DNA of 62,069 bases from NCBI GenBank assembly GCA_934636825.1, contig CAKUBG010000016.1, positions 1-62,069 of the forward strand, given 5' to 3'. Shown in pieces: positions 42,590 through 51,549 of the stretch (position 1 is its first letter; every line of letters starts with the position of its first letter). Both the position numbers and the translations under genes were made by a program. Below the pieces are notes generated by a model. The model ran no database searches. It had not been told where the DNA came from and saw only the letters and a list, made by a program, of their open reading frames with translations. This DNA is from an uncultured bacterium. Its GTDB lineage: Bacteria > Vulcanimicrobiota > Xenobia > Xenobiales > Xenobiaceae.

Positions 42590-43864
42590 TTAAAATTCGA
42601 AACTGTAACGCATGTAAAAACCGTCAGTGTTTATTTTAGGCCCTTCCGTAGGCGTCTTCCACTCATAATTAAGCATTAAACGTCTTTCTTTTTTACGACT
42701 GAAATAGTAGTTTAATCCAACAACATAACGCATAGAGGCGTTAACGTCATCATCAAAAAGATCATTGCTGCAAAGATCTAAATTGGGATCGAACCAATCG
42801 ATAAAGCCAACCAAATCTACGTTTTTGTTGACAGTATAAGCAGAGCCCACATACCAGCCTAAAGATCGGCTTTTTATTTCATCTAGGCCATTATATCCAT
42901 TACTATAAATAGCTTCTGAATCTAAACGTAAATTATCGGTTTTTAGTTGATAATCGATACCAAAACGCTGTATAGGCAGAGAACGCGAATCAGATAAGCT
43001 GTGCTGTCCTACTAAAACTGAAGCTCCCAAAGTCGAATGTTTGGAAAGGCGTTTGATACCACGCATAAAGATATCATTATCGGCACTAGTAAAGCGATGC
43101 TCGTTATGGTCATTCATTATACCAAGCATAAGTTGGTCGCCGTCTTTATTGGTAAATTCAAAGCTGGCTCCCCAAGCTCGGCCAAGATAGAGCGAATCGG
43201 TTACAGCACTGGCATTACAAGTCAGATATTTGCTACTTGATTGCGATTTTTCAATACCGAAGCGAGTTTTAAAACGGCCTAAAGTAACCTTTGTCCCCTC
43301 ACCTAAAGGCACATTGGCATAACAATCGAGCAACTCTACCTTTTTCTTGTCGAAACGATAGCGGGCTTTGGTATAAAACTTAAAGTCATCTTTCAAATAC
43401 TGGGCATTAAGCTCAAATTGCGGCAATAACTTGTTGGTTTCATACATCAATGTATCGCAGCCGCTAATATCATTATTCACAATAGTGGGGTGCTCGTCGT
43501 TGGAATATTCCAACTCAACCTTGCCCCCTACCTTCCATCGCCCTTTGGATGATTGCGAAGAGGTTTCAGAAGACGTTCTATCAGGATTCAGGCTGTCAAT
43601 GTTTCCTTTCACTTCAGGCAAGCCAATCTCTGCTTGTTCATTTTCTGTGATGGTATCGTTACTATCCTCAATGGCAGCTTCCGGAGCCATATTTGCAATA
43701 GAATTAGCGCCATCAACCTCAGTAACAACTTGCGCCTTTTGCTGACCGCTCACCAAAGTAAATTCATTCTCCGAAGGCTCAGATGGCCAAGCGGGACTTA
43801 TTTGACATAAAGTTCCTGCGGCCAACAAAAATGTTATCTTGAAAAAACGTGAAACCATAACCAT
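42590..43864 (-). CDS. Outer-membrane porin-like beta-barrel protein
   Basis: The protein (424 residues from ATG 43864) has a signal peptide, an acidic Ser/Glu/Asn linker (about 30-100) and then about 16 alternating amphipathic strands typical of porins (for example KVGGKVELEYSND, FKFYTKARYRF, AWGASFEFTNKDG, LGWYVGSAYTV, RYVVGLNYYFS), ending in Phe, the C-terminal signature for outer-membrane assembly. It resembles the OprP/porin superfamily; the solute is unknown. Start: ATG 43864 or 43858 both give a signal peptide, and the longer GTG frame at 43906 lacks support. No convincing terminator is seen in 42457-42589, which holds AT-rich sequence. Confidence 0.8.
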   Translation of the reverse strand: MVMVSRFFKITFLLAAGTLCQISPAWPSEPSENEFTLVSGQQKAQVVTEVDGANSIANMAPEAAIEDSNDTITENEQAEIGLPEVKGNIDSLNPDRTSSETSSQSSKGRWKVGGKVELEYSNDEHPTIVNNDISGCDTLMYETNKLLPQFELNAQYLKDDFKFYTKARYRFDKKKVELLDCYANVPLGEGTKVTLGRFKTRFGIEKSQSSSKYLTCNASAVTDSLYLGRAWGASFEFTNKDGDQLMLGIMNDHNEHRFTSADNDIFMRGIKRLSKHSTLGASVLVGQHSLSDSRSLPIQRFGIDYQLKTDNLRLDSEAIYSNGYNGLDEIKSRSLGWYVGSAYTVNKNVDLVGFIDWFDPNLDLCSNDLFDDDVNASMRYVVGLNYYFSRKKERRLMLNYEWKTPTEGPKINTDGFYMRYSFEF

Positions 43865-43993
43865 AACCGAGTCTACTTTTTCGCAAAATAAAATTATTAC
43901 CTGCACAATAAAACAAGTTAAAACAGTATTAATACAACACTATCACCTATTTTGCAAGGGTGAAGAGCGTATTAACTCGAAGTATCGCCGACT

Positions 43994-45253
43994 ATGACAA
44001 ACACTTTTCCTGTAACAGAATTGCGCTGTTCTCTTTGTCAGCGCAGCTATAGCCCCAACACTTTCCGTTATACTTGCGAAGATTGTGGTAATGACGGAAT
44101 TTTAGAAGTTTTATACGACTACGAACAAGCAGCTAAAAAGCTCCAGCCTGAGCAACTAAAAGCCTGCAATTTGCCCGGTTTAGCCCGTTGGGCTCCTGTA
44201 TTGCCTCTGCATAGCGCGGAAAATCTTCCTCCTTTGCGCGTAGGCCAAACTCCTTTTTACAATGCCAAACGTTTAGGCAAAGTGCTAGGTTACGAGAATC
44301 TTTTCATTAAAGATGACGGACAGAACCCCACCGGTTCGTTAAAAGATCGCGCCAGCGCCGTTTGCGCAGCTTCTGCCAAAGAGATGGGCTTAGACCTCAT
44401 TACCGCCGCTTCTACCGGCAACGCAGCCTCTTCTCTTTCCGGAATGTGCGCTTCTATGGGATTAAAGACTATTATTTTCGTTCCTGAAAGAGCTCCCAAA
44501 GCTAAAGTAGCTCAATTGCTCATGTTCGGCGCCACCGTTTTATCCGTACGTGGCACTTACGACGACGCTTTCGAGCTTTCTTTACAGGCTACCAAAGATT
44601 TCGGCTGGTACAACCGCAATACTGGCTTCAACCCCTATCTCTTAGAAGGCAAAAAGACAGCAGCTCTAGAGATTTGGGAAAATTGCGGCTACCAGGCTCC
44701 CGATTATGTGGCCGTATCCGTAGGCGACGGTTGCATTATCGGCGGCGTAGGCAAGGGCTTTTTAGATCTCAAACGTATGGGCCTTATCGACAAATTGCCT
44801 AAACTTATCGGCGTACAGGCTCGAGGTTCTTCTGTTTTATCTAAAGCTTTTGCCAATGGCGACAAAGTTGTAGCCGAACCTGATGCCGACACTTATGCCG
44901 ACTCTATTAGCGTAGGTATGCCCAGAGCAGCTTCTTTAGCTTTGCGCGGCGTACACCAGTCTGGCGGTCAGTTCATCGTCGTCGAAGATGACGAAATTAA
45001 GCAAGGCCAGGCCCTTTTGGCTGCCAACGCAGGCGTCTTTGCCGAACCTGCCGGCGCAACTCCTATCGCCGGTCTTATTAAGGCTCGTAAAAACAATTTG
45101 ATTCCTGCCGACGCCAAAGTTGTTGCTTTAGTTACCGGCAATGGCCTTAAAGATATCGACGGAGCTATGAAAGCCTTGCATACTTCGGCTATTTCCATAG
45201 ATCGCAACCCTGCTGAGCTTAAAGATACTTTGCACAAAATCTTAGGCGTATAA
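43994..45253 (+). CDS. thrC: Threonine synthase with N-terminal zinc ribbon
   Basis: The 419-residue PLP enzyme converts O-phosphohomoserine to threonine. An N-terminal zinc ribbon (Cys12, Cys15, Cys28, Cys31) precedes the fold type II domain with the PLP lysine in NPTGSLKDRA (Lys117), then TAASTGNAASSLSG and SVGDGCIIGGVGKGF, and TGNGLKD near the C terminus. The zinc-ribbon version is common outside Enterobacteria. ATG 43994 has no strong ribosome site. The gene stands alone and ends in a clear terminator. Confidence 0.95.
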   Translation: MTNTFPVTELRCSLCQRSYSPNTFRYTCEDCGNDGILEVLYDYEQAAKKLQPEQLKACNLPGLARWAPVLPLHSAENLPPLRVGQTPFYNAKRLGKVLGYENLFIKDDGQNPTGSLKDRASAVCAASAKEMGLDLITAASTGNAASSLSGMCASMGLKTIIFVPERAPKAKVAQLLMFGATVLSVRGTYDDAFELSLQATKDFGWYNRNTGFNPYLLEGKKTAALEIWENCGYQAPDYVAVSVGDGCIIGGVGKGFLDLKRMGLIDKLPKLIGVQARGSSVLSKAFANGDKVVAEPDADTYADSISVGMPRAASLALRGVHQSGGQFIVVEDDEIKQGQALLAANAGVFAEPAGATPIAGLIKARKNNLIPADAKVVALVTGNGLKDIDGAMKALHTSAISIDRNPAELKDTLHKILGV

Positions 45254-45282
45254 ACTTTTGAGGCTTTTGTCTCAATAAATCG

Positions 45283-45321
45283 AGCCCTTGACGATATTAT
45301 TTATCCTGTCGAGGGCTTTTT
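45283..45321 (+). terminator. Terminator of thrC
   Basis: AGCCCT-GAC (45283-45292) pairs with GTC-AGGGCT (45308-45317) and five Ts follow. Confidence 0.88.
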
Positions 45322-45328
45322 GTTTATG

Positions 45329-45521
45329 CGCAAGCAGAAATTGCTTCGCGGTATAGAGTTGCAAATATGATGGAAAATAACTGAGAAGGACAAAGGATAA
45401 AGCTGCAGAATAGGCGACGGATGTATAGATAGGGCATTATCCATTGCGGAGGGAACTTGTTCAGCCAAACCGTATGGCGTTGAGCAAGTTTGCCAATATG
45501 CCAGAATCCCTCAGTTTTTTT
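45329..45521 (+). ncRNA. Candidate structured RNA or leader between thrC and 45552
   Basis: This gap between a terminator and the next gene holds more structure than expected: a hairpin CGCAAGCA/TGCTT-GCG (45329-45350), a possible closing helix GGATAA/TTATCC (45395-45400 with 45437-45442), and a strong 13-bp hairpin with a two-base bulge (45454-45490, AACTTGTTCA...TGAGCAAGTT). CTGAG (45381-45385) can pair with CTCAG (45510-45514) just before T7 (45515-45521), so the whole segment could end as a terminator 30 bases ahead of the next gene. It does not match any RNA family I know (6S, SRP, RNase P and common riboswitch motifs were considered). Confidence 0.35.
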
Positions 45522-45551
45522 CGTGAGAAGTAAGTCAAGAGGTAGACTAAA

Positions 45552-46145
45552 GTGTCAGCACAAACAAACCTGAACCTGAGCCGCGTCGCCGATCAGATCA
45601 ATGTTATTTTAACGCAAATTTTCCGCCAGTACGTTGCCCAGGGCAGCCCTACGAAATTAGGCGGCCTCAGATTTTTAGACGTAGAGAGTTCTAAGACCTT
45701 CGCTTTCGAAAAGACGGAAGTTTCTGAAGACGGGAAAGGCAATATACTCCTCTTCTCCGCTCCTTATGCTAGTATCGACCAAGATAAAGAACCCACTGAA
45801 GTGACTGATAAAAAAGTGGTTGAAGCTGATGTAGTAGAGCGCGTGAAAAAAGAAGTTAAGCAGATTTTGAGCGCCGGCCCTCACGGAAACGATATTCAGT
45901 GCTTAATCGTCCGTCCTTCCAAAGACGCCGGTAAGAGCGATCGCTTCTTTATTGAAGTAGGTTACTACATTCCCACTTCCGAGTGGCTTTCCGACGAAAA
46001 TATCATCGCTTATGCCGAAGCTCACCGCTTAGACAATATGCGTGACGCTTTGGTGCGTATTTTGGAAGAGAAAATTTTGCCTATGGCTGATGGCATTATG
46101 CAATTCCTGATCCATAATTTGAGATCTATGAAAGCCGAAGCCTAG
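45552..46145 (+). CDS. Protein of unknown function
   Basis: The 197-residue protein is soluble, without signal peptide, and I do not recognise a family. It starts with a helical segment (VADQINVILTQIFRQYVAQG), continues with a beta-rich middle and a charged Asp/Lys/Val region (80-105), then a segment with PSKDAGKSDRFFIEVGYYIP and a C-terminal helical run. The start is GTG 45552, with AGAGGT about nine bases upstream. The possible structured RNA directly upstream could act as its leader. Its terminator (46181-46229) is strong. Confidence 0.6.
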   Translation: MSAQTNLNLSRVADQINVILTQIFRQYVAQGSPTKLGGLRFLDVESSKTFAFEKTEVSEDGKGNILLFSAPYASIDQDKEPTEVTDKKVVEADVVERVKKEVKQILSAGPHGNDIQCLIVRPSKDAGKSDRFFIEVGYYIPTSEWLSDENIIAYAEAHRLDNMRDALVRILEEKILPMADGIMQFLIHNLRSMKAEA

Positions 46146-46180
46146 CTTTTTCGCAGTCCGAAAAAGACCAATAAAAGATG

Positions 46181-46229
46181 GGCCCACGACACCTATAGAG
46201 AGTTGTCGTGGGCCTCTTTATTTTTTTTC
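46181..46229. terminator. Terminator after the unknown gene at 45552
   Basis: GGCCCACGACA (46181-46191) pairs perfectly with TGTCGTGGGCC (46204-46214) and a T-rich tract follows. It also can serve the convergent M16 peptidase gene. Confidence 0.93.
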
Positions 46230-46236
46230 TATTTGT

Positions 46237-49125
46237 TTAGTGTACTTTGCGGTTTTGTTCGGCAGAACTCTTCTTTTGACTGAAAACAATAGTTAAAGTC
46301 TGTCCATTAAACCATGCTTTAGCCGCCCTTCTTATATCATGCAAACTGACTTTATCGTAGGCAGCCAAATAATCTTCCGGATCTGAAATAGACTCTGGCC
46401 TACCTTCATGCCAGCGCAACCACTCAGCTTTACCAGCCGGATTGCTCCAAGCTACTTGCAATTTACCTTTACAAGCAGAAACAGCTCTTTTCAGTTCTGC
46501 CTGAGAAAGGCTAGCGGAAGTCAAACGCTGCAACTCTTGTCGCAAGATAGCCAAGGCCCTTGCTTGACCGCCTTCTTTTGTGCGTATAGCAGCCAACCAA
46601 GCAGGGCATCCCCCTCCGGATGCCAAATCATAAGTAACAGCACTGCTGCCCAGCTTTTCCAAATGGACAATCCTTAAGGGCAAACGGGCGCTGCTGTTGC
46701 CACCCAAAATTTGCAAGATGACATTATAAGCAAAATAATCAAGATGTTTTACACCTGGACAAGCTTGGCCAGCCAAAATAAGTACGCCCGACTGTTTTCC
46801 TTCTGTAAATATCTTTTGAGTTTGGGTTGCAGGTGGCACCGTAGCTACACCATATTTATCAGTATTTTTTGCCTCTAAGTTATCTGATTTTTGAGCAAAA
46901 ATACCAAAATTACATATTCTCTGTAATTCTTTAACTTGAACATCGCCGGAAAAATTTAGAGATAAATTTGTAGGATTAATTAAAAGGTGCCAATTTTGCC
47001 ACAGCTCTGCCCTATCAAGCTCAGATTGATTGCTTTGCTCATTTTCTTTGGAACTCGCGCTATTTATTTTGGCAGTAAAGATATTTAAGGCGCGGTTCCA
47101 ATCATTGGATTCAACGCTTGTATTACTACGCTTATACCTAGCTAAAGCCCGAGCTATTTCCGATTCTTCAAATTGAGGATTGGCAAATACTGAATTGAGC
47201 AATTCTAAAAAACGAGGCAATTGGGTGCGTAGGCACCAACCGTTAATAGCTACACCGTTATAGCGCTGTTGAAAGCTTAAAGATATACCCTCTCGCTCTA
47301 TGACTTCAACAAAAGGCGTAGATACGTCGCCTTCTTTAATGAAGTGTCGCCCCAACATTCCGGCTGCCGCTCGATAAACCTTAGAGTGTCCATTATGAGG
47401 AAAAGACAGGAAGCCGCGCAAAACTACAATAGGCAAAGAATTATCTGTCCAAACTTGCCAACTGATTCCATTAGCCGACTCAAAATGTTGGGCAATAGAA
47501 TTGGCAGCCTTTTCGCGAGGGTCATTATTTGAGAAATTCTCGTCTTTAGAATCGCTTTCCGAATTTTCAACCTCAGCGAAAACTGTACGCGGCCCCGGAG
47601 AAGCCTCAAAATTGCTCCAAAAATAAGCTTTATCTGAAATAAACTTTTTTGGTTCTTTGAGAGCCAGCTTCCGCCAGAGTGAGCAAATATTTTCAGCCCT
47701 AACTTGAGAAATAGCCTCGGGAATGGAAGCAATAGTCCCATTTCCTTTGCCCACACTCAATGATTGATAAAGAGAGAGTCGATCTCGATAATTTTGCCAT
47801 AATTGGTAAAAATGGGCCGTGGCTCTACCTTTGGCCGCTTCCACACGACTAGTAATAAAATTATCATCTACCGGAGCAGTTACAGCTTCTTCAAGTAAGC
47901 GAGCCACTTCTTGAGGATCGACTTCAGGTGTACAATGAGCCCCCACTACATACAAGGAATCACCAAAATCAATATCATAATTGAGCGTCACTTTGGAAGC
48001 CAAACCGTGATTGCGCAAAACTTTCTGTAAATAAGCTTCAGAGCTGTCAGCCCAAAGGATATTTAAAACCAACCAATGAGCATAATCAGCCGAATTTAAT
48101 TGAGGAGCAGGCCAAGCCAATACAGCTAATCCTTGGCCACTTTTATCTGTACACGCTTTTACTTTAGTCAAAGAAAGCAACTCTTTAGAAGAAGCGGCTT
48201 TAGTCGCATAGCTTTTGGGAGTTTCTTTTTGTTTTTGATAGACAGCCTCGCTTTGCTCTTCCCATACCTTCCGCTTTTTCAGCAAATTCTTTCCAAAGTG
48301 GCGTTCTAGCCTAGCTGCAGCCAAATTAAAAGGTTCAGAGGTAATTAAATATACACAAGCTCGGTTGGGAACAAAGCTATGCTTATAAAAATCGACTAAC
48401 TCTTTAGCCGTAATATTTTTTAAATCTTCAGCATCTCCATCGGGAACCAGCTCCCCTTCGCTCAAATGGGGATATAGATTGCTCAACAAGTATTGCTGCA
48501 CCAAACGCCAGGGATTGGCTCTCAATTTACTTAATTCTCCAAGAAGAAGTTTGCGCTCCATTTCCAATTCATTTTGGGTAAAAACTACTCCGCTTAAGCG
48601 ATCGGCTTCTATTTGTAAAGTCAAATCTAAAGCGTTTTGAGGAACAACTTCCCAAAAATTGATACAACTTTCAGTAGTGTTGGCTCCCCTGTCAGCGCCG
48701 ACATTTTCTAAAGAAACGGTCAATTTGCCACCGGAAAAGGCAGCGGTTCTGCGAAATAGCAAATGTTCCAAGAAATGAGCTCTGCCCCAAGAACCTTTTG
48801 TATCTAATTTGGAGCCAGCTTTTACCGATAAACAGACTCCTGCCGCTTCCGAATTGGGCACGCGCTGGATAAAAGCTTTAACACCAGAGCTCAAATTTAC
48901 GACACGAACAGCACCGCCGGGTAGATTGTTTTGTTCAGCTTGCCATTGGGGAAATTCCTGAGCTTCAGCCTGGTAGCCTAAAGTACATAGACAAAATATA
49001 CCCGTCCATAAGCAAACCAATAAAAACGAATTACACTTAAAATAACGGAAGCCGGACAAATATTTTTTGGCAGCTATACCCAGCAAAGAACCTATTTGAT
49101 ATTTTAATTCCTCGAAAAAATTCAC
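46237..49125 (-). CDS. Large M16 family zinc metallopeptidase, exported or anchored
   Basis: The protein (962 residues from GTG 49125) has an N-terminal hydrophobic segment (about 34-50) ending near YQAEA-Q, preceded by a 30-residue basic/aromatic stretch unusual for a signal peptide, so it may be a signal anchor. The first M16 half carries the inverted zinc motif HFLEH (about 117-121) and the downstream Glu in ELEMERKLLLGEL (about 190-200). A second, inactive M16-like half follows (about 520-930), as in pitrilysin and PqqL-type enzymes, which cut peptides inside a closed chamber. The GTG start follows GAGGT. The long N terminus leaves the exact start uncertain; no partner gene is adjacent. 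Confidence 0.88.
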   Translation of the reverse strand: MNFFEELKYQIGSLLGIAAKKYLSGFRYFKCNSFLLVCLWTGIFCLCTLGYQAEAQEFPQWQAEQNNLPGGAVRVVNLSSGVKAFIQRVPNSEAAGVCLSVKAGSKLDTKGSWGRAHFLEHLLFRRTAAFSGGKLTVSLENVGADRGANTTESCINFWEVVPQNALDLTLQIEADRLSGVVFTQNELEMERKLLLGELSKLRANPWRLVQQYLLSNLYPHLSEGELVPDGDAEDLKNITAKELVDFYKHSFVPNRACVYLITSEPFNLAAARLERHFGKNLLKKRKVWEEQSEAVYQKQKETPKSYATKAASSKELLSLTKVKACTDKSGQGLAVLAWPAPQLNSADYAHWLVLNILWADSSEAYLQKVLRNHGLASKVTLNYDIDFGDSLYVVGAHCTPEVDPQEVARLLEEAVTAPVDDNFITSRVEAAKGRATAHFYQLWQNYRDRLSLYQSLSVGKGNGTIASIPEAISQVRAENICSLWRKLALKEPKKFISDKAYFWSNFEASPGPRTVFAEVENSESDSKDENFSNNDPREKAANSIAQHFESANGISWQVWTDNSLPIVVLRGFLSFPHNGHSKVYRAAAGMLGRHFIKEGDVSTPFVEVIEREGISLSFQQRYNGVAINGWCLRTQLPRFLELLNSVFANPQFEESEIARALARYKRSNTSVESNDWNRALNIFTAKINSASSKENEQSNQSELDRAELWQNWHLLINPTNLSLNFSGDVQVKELQRICNFGIFAQKSDNLEAKNTDKYGVATVPPATQTQKIFTEGKQSGVLILAGQACPGVKHLDYFAYNVILQILGGNSSARLPLRIVHLEKLGSSAVTYDLASGGGCPAWLAAIRTKEGGQARALAILRQELQRLTSASLSQAELKRAVSACKGKLQVAWSNPAGKAEWLRWHEGRPESISDPEDYLAAYDKVSLHDIRRAAKAWFNGQTLTIVFSQKKSSAEQNRKVH

Positions 49126-49308
49126 CAAAAGACCTCAGAAACCACATTTAGCAATACTTGATATTTCAATTCTAGACAACTCCCGATGTTTCCCCAATAA
49201 AGAAACTAATCCAGAAAAAAAATCTTCAAAAGTTAAGGAATAGAATGACGCTATGCCGAAAGGCCAAACGTTTTGTTTCAAATAATTGAAAATAAAGAGG
49301 AAAGTATC

Positions 49309-49698
49309 ATGAAACGCTCCGTGTCTTTGTGTTTAGCCACTTTAGCTATTTTGCTCACTGCTTTGTTTATCAATGTTCCTCAGGCTAAAGCTCAGCTTAT
49401 TCTAGCTTCCGGAACCTACCGCATTACCGAATTGAATCAAGACAAAGAGCGCATAGGCATTGCCCAGATGGACGCCAACCCTACCGTAACTCAAAATTGG
49501 GTCTACTTACGTTTAAAAACTAAAGTTACCAAACGTTTCTCCCAAAATGGTTGGCTGCGCGACGAAAATATACCTGTAAGTGAAATTTTCAGCGTTATTG
49601 AAAAAGGCGACGTCATCAGAGTAAACGGAGGTCGTGATTGGAATGGCTCTATTACGGCTAAAGATATACTTATTATGCCTGACAATGTCATAGAATAA
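49309..49698 (+). CDS. Small secreted protein of unknown function
   Basis: The 129-residue protein has a signal peptide (1 to about 28, ending AKA-Q) and a mature domain of about 100 residues with alternating hydrophobic and charged residues that looks like a small beta-barrel (LILASGTYRITELNQDKERIG, WVYLRLKTKV, GDVIRVNGGRDWNGSITAKDILIMPD). I cannot name a family; the layout resembles OB-fold export proteins and the small secreted protein at 310-633. ATG 49309 follows AAAGAGG by about seven bases. The frame is open from 49273, but the signal peptide begins at 49309. The FTR gene follows after 57 bases with no terminator, so the two may be co-transcribed. Confidence 0.72.
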   Translation: MKRSVSLCLATLAILLTALFINVPQAKAQLILASGTYRITELNQDKERIGIAQMDANPTVTQNWVYLRLKTKVTKRFSQNGWLRDENIPVSEIFSVIEKGDVIRVNGGRDWNGSITAKDILIMPDNVIE

Positions 49699-49755
49699 AT
49701 TATCTTTGGAAGCAACGTTAGCAACCATTAAAAAGAAAGCAGAGATATTTTCAAG

Positions 49756-50166
49756 ATGGCCGATCCCCAAATTATGGAACGCTTGAACCATTATACCGAA
49801 AATTATCGCCGTAAAACCGGTACACAATTCAGCACAGCTCCTGGAGTAAAAGACGCAGTTATCAAGGGATTGGCTCGCAATTTGGAAGAATTGAAGCGTC
49901 CTCTGTGTCCTTGTAACTTTTACGCCGACAAACAAGCTGAAATTAAACATAGACGCTGGCTCTGTCCTTGTGATGAAATGCAAATTTACAAATATTGCCA
50001 CTGTTTGCTCTATGTAGCTCCCAACAATTTGCCCATTACCGAGTATTTGCCTGAAGACCATGAAGGACGCCTTATGTATGGGCTCAATCCCGATCCCCAT
50101 CCGGAAATAAAGCCCAATCCATGCCAACGCTCAGCTGCAGATATAGAAGCTTGGCACAAACAATAG
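49756..50166 (+). CDS. Ferredoxin:thioredoxin reductase catalytic chain-like protein
   Basis: The 136-residue protein carries the signature of the FTR catalytic beta chain: CPC (Cys51, Cys53), then CPCDEMQIYKYCHC with Cys70/Cys72 and Cys81/Cys83. In known FTRs these coordinate a 4Fe-4S cluster next to a redox-active disulfide and pass electrons from ferredoxin to thioredoxin. The variable alpha subunit of plant and cyanobacterial FTR is not in the window, as in many non-photosynthetic bacteria. The first 45 residues are helical and basic. The ATG at 49756 has only a weak GCAGAG ribosome site. Confidence 0.9.
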   Translation: MADPQIMERLNHYTENYRRKTGTQFSTAPGVKDAVIKGLARNLEELKRPLCPCNFYADKQAEIKHRRWLCPCDEMQIYKYCHCLLYVAPNNLPITEYLPEDHEGRLMYGLNPDPHPEIKPNPCQRSAADIEAWHKQ

Positions 50167-50187
50167 CTATAACCAGTCTTTTATTGA

Positions 50188-50226
50188 AGCGCCTGTCAAC
50201 GATCAAAAGTCGGCAGGCGCTCTAAT
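50188..50226 (+). terminator. Terminator of the FTR gene
   Basis: AGCGCCTG (50188-50195) pairs with CAGGCGCT (50214-50221), plus extra inner pairs, followed by TAATTT. Confidence 0.8.
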
Positions 50227-50248
50227 TTGCTAATTGAATATTAAAATT

Positions 50249-51460
50249 ATGGTAAGTTCTTCTCTCGATCTCACCGGCTTAGAAAATTCCGGTCGTGGTA
50301 AAAAAGTACTAGTTGTGACAACTATCGATTTAACCGCTCAATGCTTTTTAAGGCGTAAATTTGAGGCTATGTTAGCTTGCGGTTATGAAGTAACGCTGGC
50401 TTGCACAGTACAAAAATTCCGTCACGAATTAGAAAGCATAGGCATAAAAGTAGTTGATATTCCTATTAGCAGAAGAATATCTCCCTACCAAGATTTGTGT
50501 TCATTCTTTAAATTGATAAATTTCATAAGAGAATACAAACCGGACATTATTCATACTCACACATCTAAAGCTGGGTTTATCGGCAGATTGGCCGGCTTTA
50601 TTTGCCAAGTGCCATTGCGTTTGCATACTATTCACGAGCTACCAGAAAATGCCGCTACCGGTTTCTTTACGAAAAAATTATATTTTATTTTAGAATGGTT
50701 AGCTGCTCGCTTAGCTTGCTTCCATTTTACAGTTTCTACCCCCAATTTTAAGCAAATAGTCTCTGAAGGCATAGTATCAGCCGACAAGTTAGCTATTATA
50801 CGCGAAGGATGTCCAGAACTAGAAAGATACCAGCCTTGTGGCAGTCCTCAACAATTGAGAGAAAAGCTTGGGTTAGCAGCAGATTCTTTTATCATAGGTT
50901 CGGTAGGTCGCTTAGAAGAAGCTAAAGGTCACGATTATTTGATAAAAGCTTTTGCTATATTGCTCCAAAAATTACCCCAAGAAGAAGCAGCCAAAACTTA
51001 CCTAGTTATTGTAGGTCAAGGTAAATTGCGAACTCAATTGGAGAATCTTGTAGCCGAGCTAAATTTAGGCCAACACGTGATCTTAGTTGGTTGGGCTGAC
51101 AATCTTTTAGAATATTTAGGCAATTTTGATATTTATGCCTTAAATTCCAATTACGAGGGCTTAGGTATAGCCAATCTTGAAGCCATGATTATGCATAGGC
51201 CTGTAGTATGCACAGCTGTCGGCGGCGTAGTCGATGTAGTAGAAAATGGCCAAAGCGGTTTACTCGTACCTCCTAAAAATCCTGAAGCCACAGCCCAAGC
51301 CCTTTTTAAGTTATATAGCGATCCCAATTTTGCTAAGCGTTTAGCTGAATGTGGCTATCAAAAAGCTGTCACTGAATTTCAAGAAGCTCCTCAAGCTCGT
51401 AAATTGATGGAATATTACGCCCGCTTGCTTCCCTTATACGAAAAACGATCTAAACAATAG
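50249..51460 (+). CDS. GT4 family glycosyltransferase
   Basis: The 403-residue GT-B enzyme has the N-terminal donor-free domain with DIIHTHTSKAGFIGRLAG (about 100-120) and the nucleotide-sugar domain with SVGRLEEAKGHDYLIKAF (about 222-240), the VGxGxxRxxLE-like segment and the NSNYEGLGIANLEAMI plus TAVGGVVDVVENGQSGLLV motif (about 300-345), where the Glu-x7-Glu is expected. It resembles GT4 enzymes that add a sugar to lipid-linked glycans. The start is ambiguous: ATG 50249 is used, but the frame opens at TTG 50234 and neither has a good ribosome site. Confidence 0.88.
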   Translation: MVSSSLDLTGLENSGRGKKVLVVTTIDLTAQCFLRRKFEAMLACGYEVTLACTVQKFRHELESIGIKVVDIPISRRISPYQDLCSFFKLINFIREYKPDIIHTHTSKAGFIGRLAGFICQVPLRLHTIHELPENAATGFFTKKLYFILEWLAARLACFHFTVSTPNFKQIVSEGIVSADKLAIIREGCPELERYQPCGSPQQLREKLGLAADSFIIGSVGRLEEAKGHDYLIKAFAILLQKLPQEEAAKTYLVIVGQGKLRTQLENLVAELNLGQHVILVGWADNLLEYLGNFDIYALNSNYEGLGIANLEAMIMHRPVVCTAVGGVVDVVENGQSGLLVPPKNPEATAQALFKLYSDPNFAKRLAECGYQKAVTEFQEAPQARKLMEYYARLLPLYEKRSKQ

Positions 51461-51477
51461 GCTATATTTTGCCCGAA

Positions 51478-51530
51478 CTACGCAAAGAGCACTTCCCAGC
51501 TTCAGTGCTGTAAAAGTGCTCTTTGCGTAG
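51478..51530. repeat. Perfect 17-bp inverted repeat between convergent genes
   Basis: CTACGCAAAGAGCACTT (51478-51494) pairs exactly with AAGTGCTCTTTGCGTAG (51514-51530) around a 19-nt spacer. It separates the GT4 gene from the convergent receiver-kinase gene. It lacks a T tract on either side, so it is either a Rho-independent terminator of a tract-less type or another folded element. Confidence 0.8.
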
Positions 51531-51549
51531 TAAATGACAAACAAAATTA

